From Rotaria sordida (Eukaryota > Rotifera > Eurotatoria > Philodinida > Philodinidae): a stretch of 64,000 bases of DNA. Made by a program: the position numbers and the translations under genes. Below the pieces are notes generated by a model. That model was given only the letters and a program-made list of their open reading frames with translations. It did no database searches and was not told the origin of the DNA. This document shows positions 25,301-37,794 of the stretch, piece by piece. The first letter of the stretch is position 1; the number at the start of each line of letters is the position of its first letter. The stretch is from contig CAJNOL010000618.1 of the NCBI GenBank assembly GCA_905250125.1, positions 1 to 64,000 of the forward strand, in the 5' to 3' direction.

Positions 25301-27656
25301 TCAACAACTGATTCGAATGATCTTAAAATTCAAAAAGAAAATCATAGTTTAATTTTATCCAAAGAAGAAAAAGAAGAAATCAATACCCTATAGCAAGTCC
25401 AATAAATGGTGCCGGTGCTGGAGTTGATAAATAAAATCGATAAGTTTTTAATTCATTATTTGTTGTACATTCCACAAGTTCTCCAGAAGCTATGACAGTT
25501 AATGATTCTTCAACTGTTACTTCAATTGCCCATGTTGATGGTTCACAATAACTATCTACGCATGGAAACCAAAGACGAGCATCATGACCAGTTGTAAATA
25601 AATGACGACTAAGCTATAAAAATAAACAAACGTTTTTTTTTTTATTAAGATTTAATTTCTTCTTTCTTTTAACTTACACGTGATAATTTAGCATCATCAT
25701 CAGGTACAAAAAAATGAATGCCATTCTCAGGATGTTCAAGTGAAAAATCAATTGTTACTTTATAAACTATATCAGTTGTATTATTATTATTATTATCATC
25801 ATTAGTTGTTGAAGAATTTTGTTCTTGTTGTTGTAAAGATAATGGAATAAATATTGTTAATTCGCCATTTCCTTCATCTGGATCAACATATTCAAAAAAA
25901 CGTTGTTGACGTTTTAAAAATGATGTTAGATCTCGTCTAAAGAAGATTTAAATTAATATACTAAAACACATTTTTCAACAACTAAAAATCATTATTGATC
26001 TCGCTCTCTATGACTCAGTCTAACTCGAGTCTCAATAGTCCAATTAACGGCATCATTACTTCGAAATCTGATATATAATAAGGTTAGGCATCTATCAAGA
26101 CAGAGATATCACTGAAGATGATGAAAATTTTTCTCTACGAAAAACCCACGAGACTCTTATTGCGAACTACTCAACTTGGTTTCATCTAACCATGCATAAA
26201 TTCGCAAAGACCGAAAAATATTTAAGTTTCAATTAAAAAATTGAAAAAAACAGGAACTTCAACCATGACTTGGATATCTTTCGCTCTGATAAATCTGCTA
26301 GGTTTTATGCACATTTCAATGAAACCCAGCTGAGTAGTTCACAATAAAAGTCACGTGAGTTTTTCGTAGAGAAAAATTCTCGTCTTTGTCAGCAACACCT
26401 CTATTTCGATTAGAGATTTTGCGGGATCGGAATCACAAGAAAAAAAATACATTCTGACATAAACCTAAATAAGGCAAAGAAAATATCTGTTCGTCGCCTT
26501 TCTTTGATTCACTCAAAGCCAATACTAACTAAGCAAAATTTTATTACCCTTTTAAATCATATCCTCATTCGTATTTGTCTTTTTGTTAAGAGTATAAAAA
26601 CACATAATTTTGTAAAATAAATCGAATCTATGTTTTATTGAATAAAAATGCTTCTATTCTATCAAATTCAAATGGTAATAGAATTGAATTCTATACTCGT
26701 TTTCAAATAACATAATATATAACAATTAACAAAGAAAACAAATTAAACGCCCAGTATTATATACAAATTGTCAGCAAATAAATCGTACAATCAGTATAAA
26801 GTTTACGTTCGGTAACTATTACCTTTGCTCGATAAGTTTATAATTTGTGGATCTGGGAGCTGCTGTGAAGAAGGTCGACATCTATGAGATAATTAGAGCA
26901 AACAAATAAATGAGACAGACCGGCGACCAGGCAGGCGGTTCGAATTTTGTACCAACCAATAACCAATCCGGTTCTATCTCTGCTCACATCCTTAAAGGCT
27001 CAGTCTTTTTAAATTAATTACTGAACGTGTAATAGGAATCATACTGAGCATTCATTCTAAAATATTGAGCAATTAAATACAAGCCTTTAATAATTTTTTT
27101 TTAATTCTCGAATATATATTGATAATTTATAAGCCTCAACAAATATTTTAATAGACATTTTTTTTTCTCACCTTGGATCATCATCTGACAAAATCTGTAT
27201 ATTTGGATCATCATATGAAAATTCCACATTTCGTTCATCATTGATTGTTACAGCATAAATCGCTAGACATGTTTTGTTTTTTTATTTATTAAATTTCATA
27301 GATTTATTTTTTTTTTGATTTTCATTCATCATACTTACTTAATTGACGTGCATTTAATTTGATAACATTAAAATTCTTCACAAGTGGATGTAACGTCAAT
27401 TCCGTATAGCCCTATATACACGGGGCAAATAACGACATATTATATATCGAGAAAGAAAAGACGCACTCACAACTAAACAACGTTTATCGAAGCTGACACC
27501 CGTTATACATAATGTCTGATGCGATCTAGATTAATAAATTTTATTTATTCAATCATTTGATTAAACAACCAAAAGAAAAAAGAAAAAGAAAAAAAAAGAA
27601 ATTCCAACTCACAGCACAAATGAACGCGTTACTTGACGTAACTCTTCAAGTTCCAT
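16339..27656 (-). CDS. TAF2: TFIID subunit TAF2 (M1-aminopeptidase-like)
   Basis: TAF2 binds initiator DNA as part of TFIID in RNA polymerase II preinitiation complexes. Twenty-three exons on the minus strand: 27656-27613, 27525-27471, 27411-27339, 27262-27172, 25936-25678, 25613-25387, 25321-25219, 25147-25029, 23272-23159, 23101-23002, 22933-22799, 22732-22661, 22608-22454, 22386-22272, 22207-22098, 20887-20822, 20763-20511, 19372-18712, 16989-16920, 16865-16761, 16704-16605, 16548-16483, 16422-16339. They sum to 3177 nt, 1058 aa, against about 1200 in human. Landmarks: HQTLCITGVSFDKRCLVGYTELTLHP, YVDPDEGNGELTIF, WFPCVDSY, NQFFGCFITMRSW (no HExxH zinc motif, as expected for TAF2), VQELEGSFSHT, KKRKIPLISGDEVDMDLNQM, LWIRIDPDLKVIRELQFEQAD, CPPEVINFLFELIHYNE, HKIIQHLCHHPPF and FGLSRPNCLPS. 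The human Lys/His-rich C-terminal tail is absent; the protein ends soon after FGLSRPNCLPS. Very secure. Confidence 0.96.
16990..18711 (-). other. TAF2 intron 18 (1.7 kb)
   Basis: AT-rich; no coding sequence recognised and no long inverted repeat found by eye. A short hairpin near 17372-17412 (AGTACAGTTTTT versus AAAACTGTACT) is the only structure noted. Confidence 0.5.
20921..22090. mobile_element. Family A foldback element in TAF2 intron 15
   Basis: The left end GGATGATCGAAAAGTTTTTC is mirrored at about 22020-22085, where the reverse complement reads TTCGACAAAATGTTTGTTCA. The interior is symmetrical around about 21460, with arms holding CTGAAACTTTGTGCATATAG and its complement. The element matches the ones at 90-510 and 61115-62800. 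The right terminus has lost the outermost bases. Open frames inside show no known transposase. Confidence 0.8.
23273..25028 (-). other. TAF2 intron 8 (1.76 kb)
   Basis: No gene, RNA or clear inverted repeat recognised. Sequence complexity is normal and codon-like structure is absent, so it may be old, diverged element sequence. Confidence 0.4.
26094..26408. mobile_element. Small foldback element (MITE-like) in TAF2 intron 4
   Basis: Arms of about 105 bp: the left arm (26094-26200) contains AAATTTTTCTCTACGAAAAAC, and the right arm (26303-26408) carries its complement, together with the pair CGAACTACTCAACTTGGTTTC and GAAACCCAGCTGAGTAGTTC. About 100 bp lie between the arms. No coding capacity. 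Confidence 0.85.
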
Positions 27657-28475
27657 GCTGAAAGAAAAAAGACTTAAAATTCGTATATTTTATGTTTTCT
27701 TTTTTTTTTTCTCAATATTCTTTTCTTTTTTTTTTCATCTTGTCGATAAACAACAATGCAAGCACAAAAAAAAAAAATTACACAAAAAAAGTTACAGAAA
27801 CAATACACGCATATAACAAACAAACAACCAAACAACAACATTAAATCAAAAGAGAACCTAGGTTTTTATTTCGTTCAGAGAATCTACTAAAAACTGTTCC
27901 CATAAAAACAAAATTGGACATGTACGTACATTCGCAAAAAGAAAGAGAGAGAGAGAGAGAGAGATCAAACAACTTTTAGTTATTTTTTTCTTCTTGTCTG
28001 TTGGTAATACTTGACAAAGAAAAAAAAACAAATAAATGACATACACACACATACACAGTCAATGCAGAACTTTATATACATTGAAATATATCTAGTAGAA
28101 TCTTGAATAATCATACAAGGAGAAAGAAAGAAGACGACGGAAAATCACTGCATCGGACGTCAAAAACGAAAAACAAAGAAAACAACCACAACACCGAGAA
28201 AAAAAATGAGAATACAATATGTACGTACGAATGAGAAGGAAAAAAAAAACAAAAACTATATGTTACATATACAAAATAGTCTATTGGTTTTTCTTTTTTC
28301 ATTTTGTCAATATGCTTTGGCGAAAAAAAGAAAAATCAAACAGTCGACTAGAACCGACACGTTTGAAGTTTATATTATATATACATATATACGTTTTGCA
28401 TGGTTTTTTTATTTTACGTTTTTTTTTTATGTCAACATAAGAAAGATATGATTTGCTGACTATATTTATTCTAAA
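27657..28475. other. Region upstream of TAF2, downstream of the TFIIIC gene
   Basis: About 820 bp between two genes on the minus strand. It includes a GA dinucleotide run (about 27943-27964) and several poly-A/T runs. On the minus strand a polypyrimidine tract ending TTTCAG lies one base before the TAF2 ATG, suggesting a 5'-UTR intron or a trans-splice acceptor. No gene supported. Confidence 0.6.
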
Positions 28476-31400
28476 TCACAAAACTTGCACACGTTGAAGG
28501 CGTTGAGTTAGTTTTTCAGATAAAGTTGAATCTGATGTTGATAATCGAAATAATAGAAATAAACCGACTTTATCAGCCGACGCAATCCAACCATGAGTAC
28601 CTGGATTTGGATTAAAACGTATCTTTAAAAGAAAAAAAAATTTTTAATATATATATATATAAAATTCAAATTTTTTCTTCTAGTACTTTTCGATATGTAT
28701 GCACTTTATGTGTTTCATCTTGTTGTGGATCAACATTGTTACTTGCATATTCCTAAATAAAAATATTCAATGAAATTTCCGTTTTTTTTTTAATAATTTA
28801 AATCAATTGAAATTACTGTTCGTTCAATAGCAATTTGTACGCAATATTGTCCAGTTGGAATACCACATGATGTTGATTGATTTTGATTATATTGTTGCAT
28901 ATTAACATGATCTGTTAGATTGCCTGTAGTTGCACCAGTTGTATTCGTTAAATAAGTAGATAATTTTGCTACACACTACAAAATTTCATATTTTGCTTTT
29001 TAATGAAAAAAATAAATTTCCATTATGTTTCTTACTGCACTTGGTCGGTATTTTGGATTATTTTGTGCCCAAGTTGATGAATCACCACGTGCAATCCAAA
29101 CGGTACCTAAACATTTTATATAGAAAAATAATTTTCTAATATAAATTATCTCGATATTGGCAAGAGGGTAGTCGGGGACCAATACTGTTTCATTGAGAAC
29201 GATACATTTTATGATAGTATAAAATTTGCATCAAATGTCATATTTTCATGACTCATATGTTCTAAATACACATGGGCTAGATGATCTAGATTCCGCCGGG
29301 TTTGGAATCTGATTTTTTTTTGACCAACGCCATGTCTTTTTTTTTTGGTCATGACCGGGAGCTAATTTCTTTCTGACCGGGACTAAGATCAAAAACGATT
29401 GCTCCTGTTCATGTCTAAAATTATTATATTTACCGTCAAGGTCAGCATAACAAACGCTATCAATCCATTCTGAATAATCTAAACTAACAATTTGCCATGC
29501 TGATAACATTGATGCTTGTAAATGAGTAGAAACATTTTGTCCTGGTAATAATATTGAATGTGTTGGCACAGAAAGTAATTCATTTTGATTACTAATAATA
29601 TATATATATATATATTTTCCGAAAAATTCTATTAAAATTTTATCTTACTTTGCATGTGCACAACCAGCATATAATATATCATGAAATGTTGATGATATAA
29701 ATTCACTTGAATTCGACCAATGACGATAACAAAAAATATTTTCATCACGAGTTGTCCATACTCTATAGAAAATAAAAATAAAAGATCTATTTATAAATTC
29801 TAAAAAAGAAAATATAAATATCATACGTCCAAGATTGTTTATTTTTTAAACTAACTGCAATTAAATGTTCAGAATTTCTTAGAAATTTTACATCTTGTAT
29901 TGGTGCATCTTCCACAAAAAATCTTCTTACTGGATAAATTAATGAACAATTTGTTGCCTAAATAAACAATAAAAAAAAAACAAAGGTTAAATTTTTTGAA
30001 ACTAATTCGAGCATTTGGTTTTTTTACTTGTTCAACAAGTGATTTCGAATTCATTTCCCACATTAAAACAATACCATTTTCATATCCAGCACATAATTTA
30101 TTTGGATTATCATAACACCAATCAAGTGCTGTACAAGAACCATATTCAGCACAACCAATACTACCATCTTTACGTCTATTAAGTGGTGGTACAAGTTGTG
30201 CACCACTACTTATTGTACATAAATTTCTTGATGCACCATGTGGAACACCAAATATAATAACAATACCTTGACTTGTACCAATAGCTAAATAACTTAAATA
30301 TGGATCATTTATTGTTGGACGTTCGGGTAACCATTTTAAACATGTTACTTGACCAAAATCAGCTGCAACTGTTACATGTAAATTTGGTACATGTAAACTT
30401 TGTCTTAAACGTCCACAATTAAGTATTAAAAGTAATGTTGAACCTGGTGGTGAACGACGATCAGGATTTGTTGATGAATAATTTCCATGTAATTGATTTC
30501 CACTATCATATGACCATTGTTCAAGTGCTAATGCAACATATTGACTACCAATAACATCAACAGCACGTGGTAACCATTCAACACAACGTATAGGTCGACC
30601 AACATTTAAAACAATAACATGTGAAGCAGCAAAACTATCCAATGGATTTAAAAATCGATCACACGAAAGCATCTTCAAACAAATGAAAATTCATTATTGA
30701 AAACAAGTTTTTATTTTTCTTAATATTTACTCGAACACGTAAACAACTAGCACCATTACTTAAACAAGCAGCTGATTCATTTTCTGGTATAAGTTGTCCA
30801 ATAGTTGTTGATGGTGCAGAAAATGATATACGTCCACTGATTGGAAATTTATAACGTGCAAATGCTGCACGAAATGCTCGATCATTAACACGGCATGGAT
30901 CCTCTAAAATAAATAGTTTTTTTAAGATTTTTTCTCAAATTATAGATCACTTTTTATACCTGGACATGTATCATGAGAATCATCATGAAAAAGTTCAAGA
31001 TGATCACAAACACTACTAACAGATGAAAATGGTATACCACAAAATTTACATACTGCCATAACTAGAAGAATAAAAAAGAAAAAAATTATTTTTTTAAAAC
31101 TCTCTGAAAACATGCCAATTTTCGTCAGAAAAATCGAAATGAAAGATAGTCCGAAGTCTAATTTTTTTTATCGGGTCAAAATTTTTGATAATTTCCGATA
31201 TCTTCTGCTTTTTTTCAGAAAAAACGAGAAACCTTTTTCTTTGTCAATGCTTTTCTAATTACTCGTTCCAGAATTCTAGAAGGAGCCTCATTTGTAGTCA
31301 ATCAATTGCTTCTTTTTTTCATGTAAGCATGCAGTACCCGTTTTCTAATTAAACTTTATTATTGTAAAAAAAAAGCGCTCCTATGAATAGATGATCATTT

Positions 31401-33473
31401 AAACTTGTCATCCTTTTCTCCGCATGAAAAATAAGAATTCAAAAAAAACAAAAAGCTCTGTAGTAGGAAGCCGATGTCCGAGTCTAGAAGCTAAACTTTT
31501 CTCGGATTTGGCTTTACAAAAACGTAGACTCGTAGGTTCCTTCTCTGCAGTCTGACATATTCTTTCAAATAAAAATTAAATGTATAGAATGAAAGCCTAC
31601 AGAGAATTCCAGTTTGCCCGCAATGAGCTGTATTTGACCCATGTTTGTTCAATATCTCCCGATAACGTTATGATATAGTGCTGAAAACTTCACCATAAGA
31701 GTACGCCTTAAATATGTAAAATTTTACCTGGACCTAATGGACAATCAGTTTTTAAATGTTCTTTCAATTTTTTAAGCGTTGTAAATTGGGTTTTTCCACG
31801 ACAACGATGACACTGTACAAATGCTTCTGTACGTAAACGTGTATTAATTTCTTGTTCTTGTTCAGGTAATAAAGAATCTGTTGCAAATTCAATATGCTAA
31901 TAAACAAAAAAAAAAGTTTTTTTTCTTCCTTGTTTTTCAATATAAAATTTATTACTTCTCGCATTCTAGATCGAGCTAATTCAGCTAATTCACTAGTTAT
32001 ATCAATAGCACGTGGAGATCGCATAACAACAGATTTTTGTGTATCATTCTAAAACAACAAAATCTTTTTTTATATAAAAAAAATTAACCAATTATTATCT
32101 ATATACTTTTCCATGTTGATCATTCAATATAACTTGATTATTATTCATTGTTGGAGTTAATGATAAACCAGAAGGATTTATATGTGTATGTTTTGTATAT
32201 GGAGCTATTGGTGGTGTTGCTCCATCAGATTTTGTTTTTGGTGGTCGACCACGTTTACGCTTAAATTTGAAATAATAGTAATAATAATAATCATTTAATA
32301 ATAAACTAAAAAAAAAGCAAACATTTACTTTTGGATCGGAATCACTTAAATCTGATTTAATTATTGGTAATGACATTGCTTGATTAACCATTGTTGATGG
32401 AATACTATAAGTATCAATGCCACGTGGTGATATACCTGATGCCATAGCAATCATTGGATTGATCATTTGTGTTTGTTGTTGCTGTTGTTGTTGTGTTTGT
32501 GCTAAATCATTCGAAATTTTCTTTTTTTTTTTAGATTTTTTTGAATTGGATGTTCCACCAGATGTTGTTGAAATAGCTGGTTTACGTGAAACATCAATTT
32601 TATCTGCAGATACAGTGCCACCATCTTCCGTACCCTTTTAAATAAATAAAATTTTATTTCACATAAAAGAAAAAAGAAATTTCTTGTTTTTTCAACTCAC
32701 ATGTCGTGCTAAATGTGTACGTAATGAACTTCGATCAGCTAATTCACTTCCACACATTAAACAACGAAAAAAAGCTTTTGGATATGGTGATTTTGTACAT
32801 GAATTATATAAATGATAACGTATGCCTTCTTTTGAAGCAAAATCAACTGTACAAAATGGACAAACAAAACGTCCATCACGAAATGTAGCTTGTCGAATAA
32901 CATTAAAATGTGGTAAATCAGGATAAGAAAAAAACCCTGATTGATGTCGTATATGTGGCCATGCTTGTGGTATAGGTATTAATACTAACATTTCACGATG
33001 AATTTCAGCAATATTATGTGGATTTTTATTTGTTTGTTGTTGTTGTTGTTGTTGTTGTTGATCATCATTTGTTATTGTTGTTTGTTGTTCTGTATCCATA
33101 GGAAGTGAATTTGATGATGAAGGCATATGAGGTAATTGTTGATGATCATCGGATAATTGTACAGATGTTTGTTCATTTGTTGGAACATTTACAATAGTTT
33201 CATCATTAGTATTTTCATTGACATTTGTACCAGCACCAGTAGCAATTAAATGCATTAAACCACTTGAATCCATTGCATTCTGTTGTTGTTGTTCATCAGT
33301 TGGCCTAAACAAAACAAAAAAGAACAAATAATGAGTCAATCATTTGTTTCTTTTGTCCTTTACCATGGCCAATCATTGTTAGTTGTTGATTCTTGTTGTT
33401 GTTGATCGGATGATATGTGTGATTGATCAACGACTGAAGATAAATTATTTGTAGGCGAATCTGGATCAGCCAT
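28476..33473 (-). CDS. GTF3C2: TFIIIC110/GTF3C2-like protein with zinc fingers, AT-hook and WD region
   Basis: Probable subunit of TFIIIC, which binds the B-box of tRNA-type RNA polymerase III promoters. Sixteen minus-strand exons: 33473-33364, 33304-32701, 32634-32329, 32259-32107, 32048-31956, 31896-31728, 31061-30960, 30903-30731, 30672-30028, 29957-29827, 29762-29649, 29591-29434, 29106-29036, 28975-28817, 28752-28687, 28622-28476; 3201 nt, 1066 aa. The N-terminal half is Gln/Ser-rich, then has Cys/His fingers (CPFCTVDF..H, CLMCGSEL..H..H), a Lys run, the AT-hook RKRGRPPK, and two more fingers (CHRCRGK..H, CKFCGIPF..H..H). The C-terminal half aligns with GTF3C2: NVGRPIRCVEWLP, GSQYVALAL, YLAIGTSQGIVIIFGVP, LCAGYENGIVLMWEM and the final RFNPNPGTHGWIAS. 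The fingers are not a feature I know from vertebrate GTF3C2; phases and exon continuity support one gene. An alternative is two adjacent genes merged in my model, with the weakest link at the 31062-31727 intron. Confidence 0.82.
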
Positions 33474-36470
33474 AGGTTATTGTTTCTGTTGTTTTTACAA
33501 CATCCGTGTATTGTTAATTTCCTAATAAACGATCGCATAATGACAAGTATAACCATTTAAGGATAATATTAATCTTAGCGCTCGATATTTGGGGATAAGA
33601 TTTGGTCATTTTTCTTCTTTTTCTCTCTCGTTTTTTTTCTTCTTTTTTTTTTCTTTTTTTTTTCCTTTCACTACTTTTCCGAAAATCCAGAACACAAGAG
33701 AAAAAGAGAGAGAGAGAGAGAGAGTGAAGAAGAAGAATAAGAAAAAGGCCCGCATTTTCGCCCCTACTTTTTCTCCTCGCCGCTTTGCTTGTCTGTCCCT
33801 CTTTTTTTCACTCTCACGCACAGATGTTAAATATCCTTTTTCTGCCTTGCTTCAGACTGTCATCATCACTTGCAGTATGTGCTTCTTCGTTCGTCAATTC
33901 TGCGCTCTTCTTCGCGGAGGAAGCCGAGAGAGGGAGCAAAAATAAGATGGAGAAGAAGAAACAATACAAGCGAAACAAAAAAAAAAAGAACGTCAACTAT
34001 TCGAAAGAATAAACGGACGGATATATCGAGAAGAAAAAATAAAAATGGAAAATGGAGAAGAAAGAGGAAAAGAGGAATGAATGAATGTCTAACGAGAAAG
34101 AATAACATTATTCTGTAGCCATTTTTAATTATTTTAAGACTCTGTTAAAAATAAATACGAAAATATTTTCAAATAAAATTTTTTTCAATGATAAAATTGA
34201 AAATTCAAGTGTTTTTTTACATATTTTATTGAGTAGAAACAAGATAATGTTATTCTGCATAAGTGCTCAACATTTTGATTAGACGAAAATAAACGATTAG
34301 AAATGTATGATGAGTCATCAGTTTTGCTATTTCAGATACAGATAATGAAGGAGCACATACAAAATATTTTGTAGAAAAATCGGATATTTTGTTTTTGAAG
34401 TTATACATAGGTACGTTTAAAGAAGACAAAAATTTTAATATTTTGTTAAATATTCGAATGTCTTGTTATTAATAATAGCATAACGTTGGTTTTCTAATGC
34501 TTATTTATTATTTATGAATAGATATCTTAATCATTCTTTTAGAATGAATACAAAACATTTTATCTTTTAGTCAAATCAATTATTTAAATGATAAACTGAA
34601 TTTTAATATAGAAATCTTGTTTTTGAATTTATAAGTACTGTATTGTTGAAATAAATCATTCGTTGATCCTTTGAAATGTTTATTGTTATTTGAACTATTA
34701 TAAATTGACAATAAATTTATTTTGAATTAATAGTCAACAATTTCAATGAAAAGAATTTGTGTTTTTCTAAATGAATGTGATATATGTGTGTGTGTTGATG
34801 ATAAACATCTTTTAATTATTTGACGAAAGTTTTTATATTATCATATTACGATTGTATATTTATTGTTAAAGATTTATTGCAAAATATTTGATTTGATATA
34901 CCTGTTGTGGACATATATAACTTCAAAAATGAATTTCGACGATAATCCAAATATTGATAATATTTAGAATTATCATTATTTGATGATGTTAAATTTAACT
35001 AACAATATATCATAACTGAAAGTGTTTTTTTTATATTGAATATTTAATAATATGGTTTCGTATCATTGTGACAATAAGTATCCTTTTATTCAGACATATC
35101 AAATAGCAACATTTTGATGGGATTTAAACAATAAATCGTATTGATTTTAATAATAACATCAATATGTAAGTTTGATTTAGTATCCATTGACTCAACAATT
35201 CCCTATGACATACATATAGATATGATAATGATTTGTGTTCTGTTGAAATCTATAATTGATATTACTTTTTTTTGTATCATTTTTTTTCCTCAGTCGAACA
35301 AGTTTCGCATCAAACTGTAATATATCTATTGTGCTTGAATACGTTCTCATATTTAATGAAACATAAGGTGATGAAGGAATTATGCATCCGCTCACTTATA
35401 GCGAATATAGCAAAAACTTTTCAATGAATTTTCTATCAAAGCTCACAATACTTTTTTAGCAGTATGAGGAGTTAAAGATTTCATAGATACTCTGAAGCAG
35501 AAAATGGTTAAGAAAAACTGTCTTTTAAAATTTGACAGACAGGTTTTTCGACAATAGTTCAACATATTTTCTAACAGAAGGTAAAAAGTAAGAGAAACCT
35601 GGTTCCTCCTACATTTTAGTCTATGATTGCTGTTTACTTATATGTATTATTCTTTAATGTTACATTTACTCGAACCTGTTTTTTTTCCTTCTTGTTTCTT
35701 TTCTTTCTTTTTTTTCTTCACATCCATTTATTACCCTAAGAAAAAAAAACGAAATAAATGTTATTATTATCGTATCGAAAACATAGTTCTGTTTTCTTTT
35801 GTTCTTAATAGATAGACACGTGTCCTTGGTTTTTCTTGTATCTATGTCTATAGTGTGTTGGCCTTGCATATTGTCTAACCGAACAAGATCTTCATATTTA
35901 GTGTCATGAGTATACGAGCTAATAACACATCAAAAAAAAAAAAAAGAAAATAAGATCGACGAGTATTGCTTTCTTACTATTTCTATAATAATAAAGAAAA
36001 AAAAATTGATCATCCGACAGGAGACTTTCAGTGCATTAATGGTGATGATATCGGAAAACAGAACAGAAAAAAAAAGAGAAGGGCCATTGCGTTCGATTAC
36101 TTTGCACAACACAGAGAAAGAGTATCCATCTCGTGTAAAGTCATAGCGTCAATTGTTATTTGTTGTTGATATGTTGTTGTTAATGTCCTTTTTCGATTTT
36201 ATGTCTGAGTAGGGTAGAATAATAAAAATTCACTTCAATATAATGTACCGACTGTTAAAATTTAAAGGACACATATAGTGATCGTTTTTTTCAATAACAT
36301 ATCTCGATTTATATTGATCTTTCATGTAAACTATTAAAATAAATATAAAATGTAATTTTCAATGAAATTAAATATCTTGGATCATTGATAATCGTCTATT
36401 TTTTTCAAATACTTTTTTTCGTTACACTTCATATTTTAGATTGGTATCATCTTGAAATGTAAATATCGAG
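33474..36470. other. Intergenic region between divergent TFIIIC-like and PP1-subunit genes
   Basis: Three kb with no supportable gene. 33600-33760 is a purine/pyrimidine-skewed block with a GA dinucleotide run (about 33705-33724), and 33900-34080 is strongly purine-rich; both sit just upstream of the TFIIIC-like start. The rest is AT-rich. Open frames here are products of the skewed composition. Confidence 0.6.
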
Positions 36471-37794
36471 ATGACAACTAACGAACAATTTCAAACTTCG
36501 AATATTCAACAATCAAATGGACCTGAAAATGGTGATACAACACAAGAACAAGATGATGAAGAAACAAGACTAACATCTAATACATCTTCTGGACCATCAT
36601 TACGACGATCACGTTTTTTTCGTTCAAAACGTAAACAACGTTTACAGGAAGAACAACCTAATTCAGTCAACAATTATAATGATGTATCTGATAAACCAGT
36701 TAATTCGTCTGAAAGTTCAGGTAAGAGTATTATACATATATTCAATAAAAATGATTTGTTTCTTTTAATATCTAGAACAATCTACTGAAGAAACGTCTGT
36801 TGAAAAAATTTTAATAATTGATACCAGTACTCCAAATGAAGTAAAACTAAAACGACGTCCATTTGTATCGCCTCCACCTTCTCCTCCATCTACGGATGAC
36901 AATGATGAAACAGACGCAAGTACAATTTCAAAAGAAACTCAATTTACAACACAACTTGAAGATCTTGATGCTGAACGTCAAGCTTATTTAACAAAAAAAA
37001 ACAATAATGACAAATCATCATCTACCCAATTAAAACCATCTGCGCCTGCAATTTTTTCTGGTTATCAAAGAAAAAAATCACAATCAGTTAAATTAACTAA
37101 TTCTGATCGAATTGATGCATATCAAAAGAAAAATGTACGTTTTGCTGATGATTTTGGTCTTGATTTAAGTCAAATTAAAGTAATTAAATCTGATGAATTA
37201 CCTAATGTGCCTAGTGCAGCATTTAAAGATTTACATATTAATCGTGATGAAAATTTAGTATCATTTTATCAAGAACGTATGAAATTAATAACTTATCTAG
37301 AACAACAATTTGAAAATCCTATTCATGCTCAAGGTTTTGATGATCGTGTTGCACGTCATAAAATTGCACTAGAACAAGCTAGTAAGTCTGTTGAATAATG
37401 TTATTTAATTTGTTTCTATCAATACATTTCTAATGTCAATATTTAATTAAGATTTTTTAATTATAATTTAGATGCTATTGATAATCGAATATATGGAACA
37501 GTAAAAATTATTTCATTCGGTTTTAATAAACGAGTTAAAATTCGTATCACAACAGACAATTGGATGACTTATCAGGATCATGATGCAACATATATTGTAG
37601 ATTCACATGATGGTACACATGATAGATTTACATTTACATTAACTATTGATCGAGATCGAATATGTGCTGGAAATAATATTCAATTTTGTATTGGTTATGA
37701 ATCATATGTTGGTCCAGAATATTGGGATAGTAATTATAACGAAAATTATCGATTTGTCTGTGTTTCAAGGACTATACCTGATTATAGTAGTTAG
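36471..37794 (+). CDS. PPP1R3: Protein phosphatase 1 glycogen-targeting regulatory subunit 3 (CBM21)
   Basis: Targets PP1 catalytic subunit to glycogen, promoting glycogen synthase activation. Three exons: 36471-36720, 36776-37381, 37472-37794; 1179 nt, 392 aa. The N-terminal 200 residues are acidic, Ser/Thr-rich and likely disordered. The PP1-docking RVxF-type motif KKNVRF is followed by ADDFGLDLSQIKV, as in all family members. Then come the family link FENPIHAQGFDDRV and the carbohydrate-binding CBM21 module: GTVKIISFGFNKRVKIRITTD, followed by GPEYWDSNYNENYRF near the C-terminus. Both PP1- and glycogen-binding parts look intact. Assignment to a vertebrate paralogue (A-G) is not possible from sequence reading. 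The ATG is preceded within 35 bp by a TTTTAG acceptor-like site. Confidence 0.93.

Noticed and set aside
26925..26990. GGTTCGAAT stretch resembling a tRNA T-loop/B-box
   Set aside because: No acceptor stem, anticodon arm or CC following the box could be folded.
33589..34118. Cluster of overlapping open frames of 60-118 codons on both strands
   Set aside because: They come from purine/pyrimidine-skewed simple sequence (GA and T runs); the translations are Lys/Arg/Glu or Phe/Ser runs with no domain.
35192..35395. 67-codon minus-strand frame with some gene-like codons
   Set aside because: No splice donor in frame, no neighbouring exon and no recognised motif.
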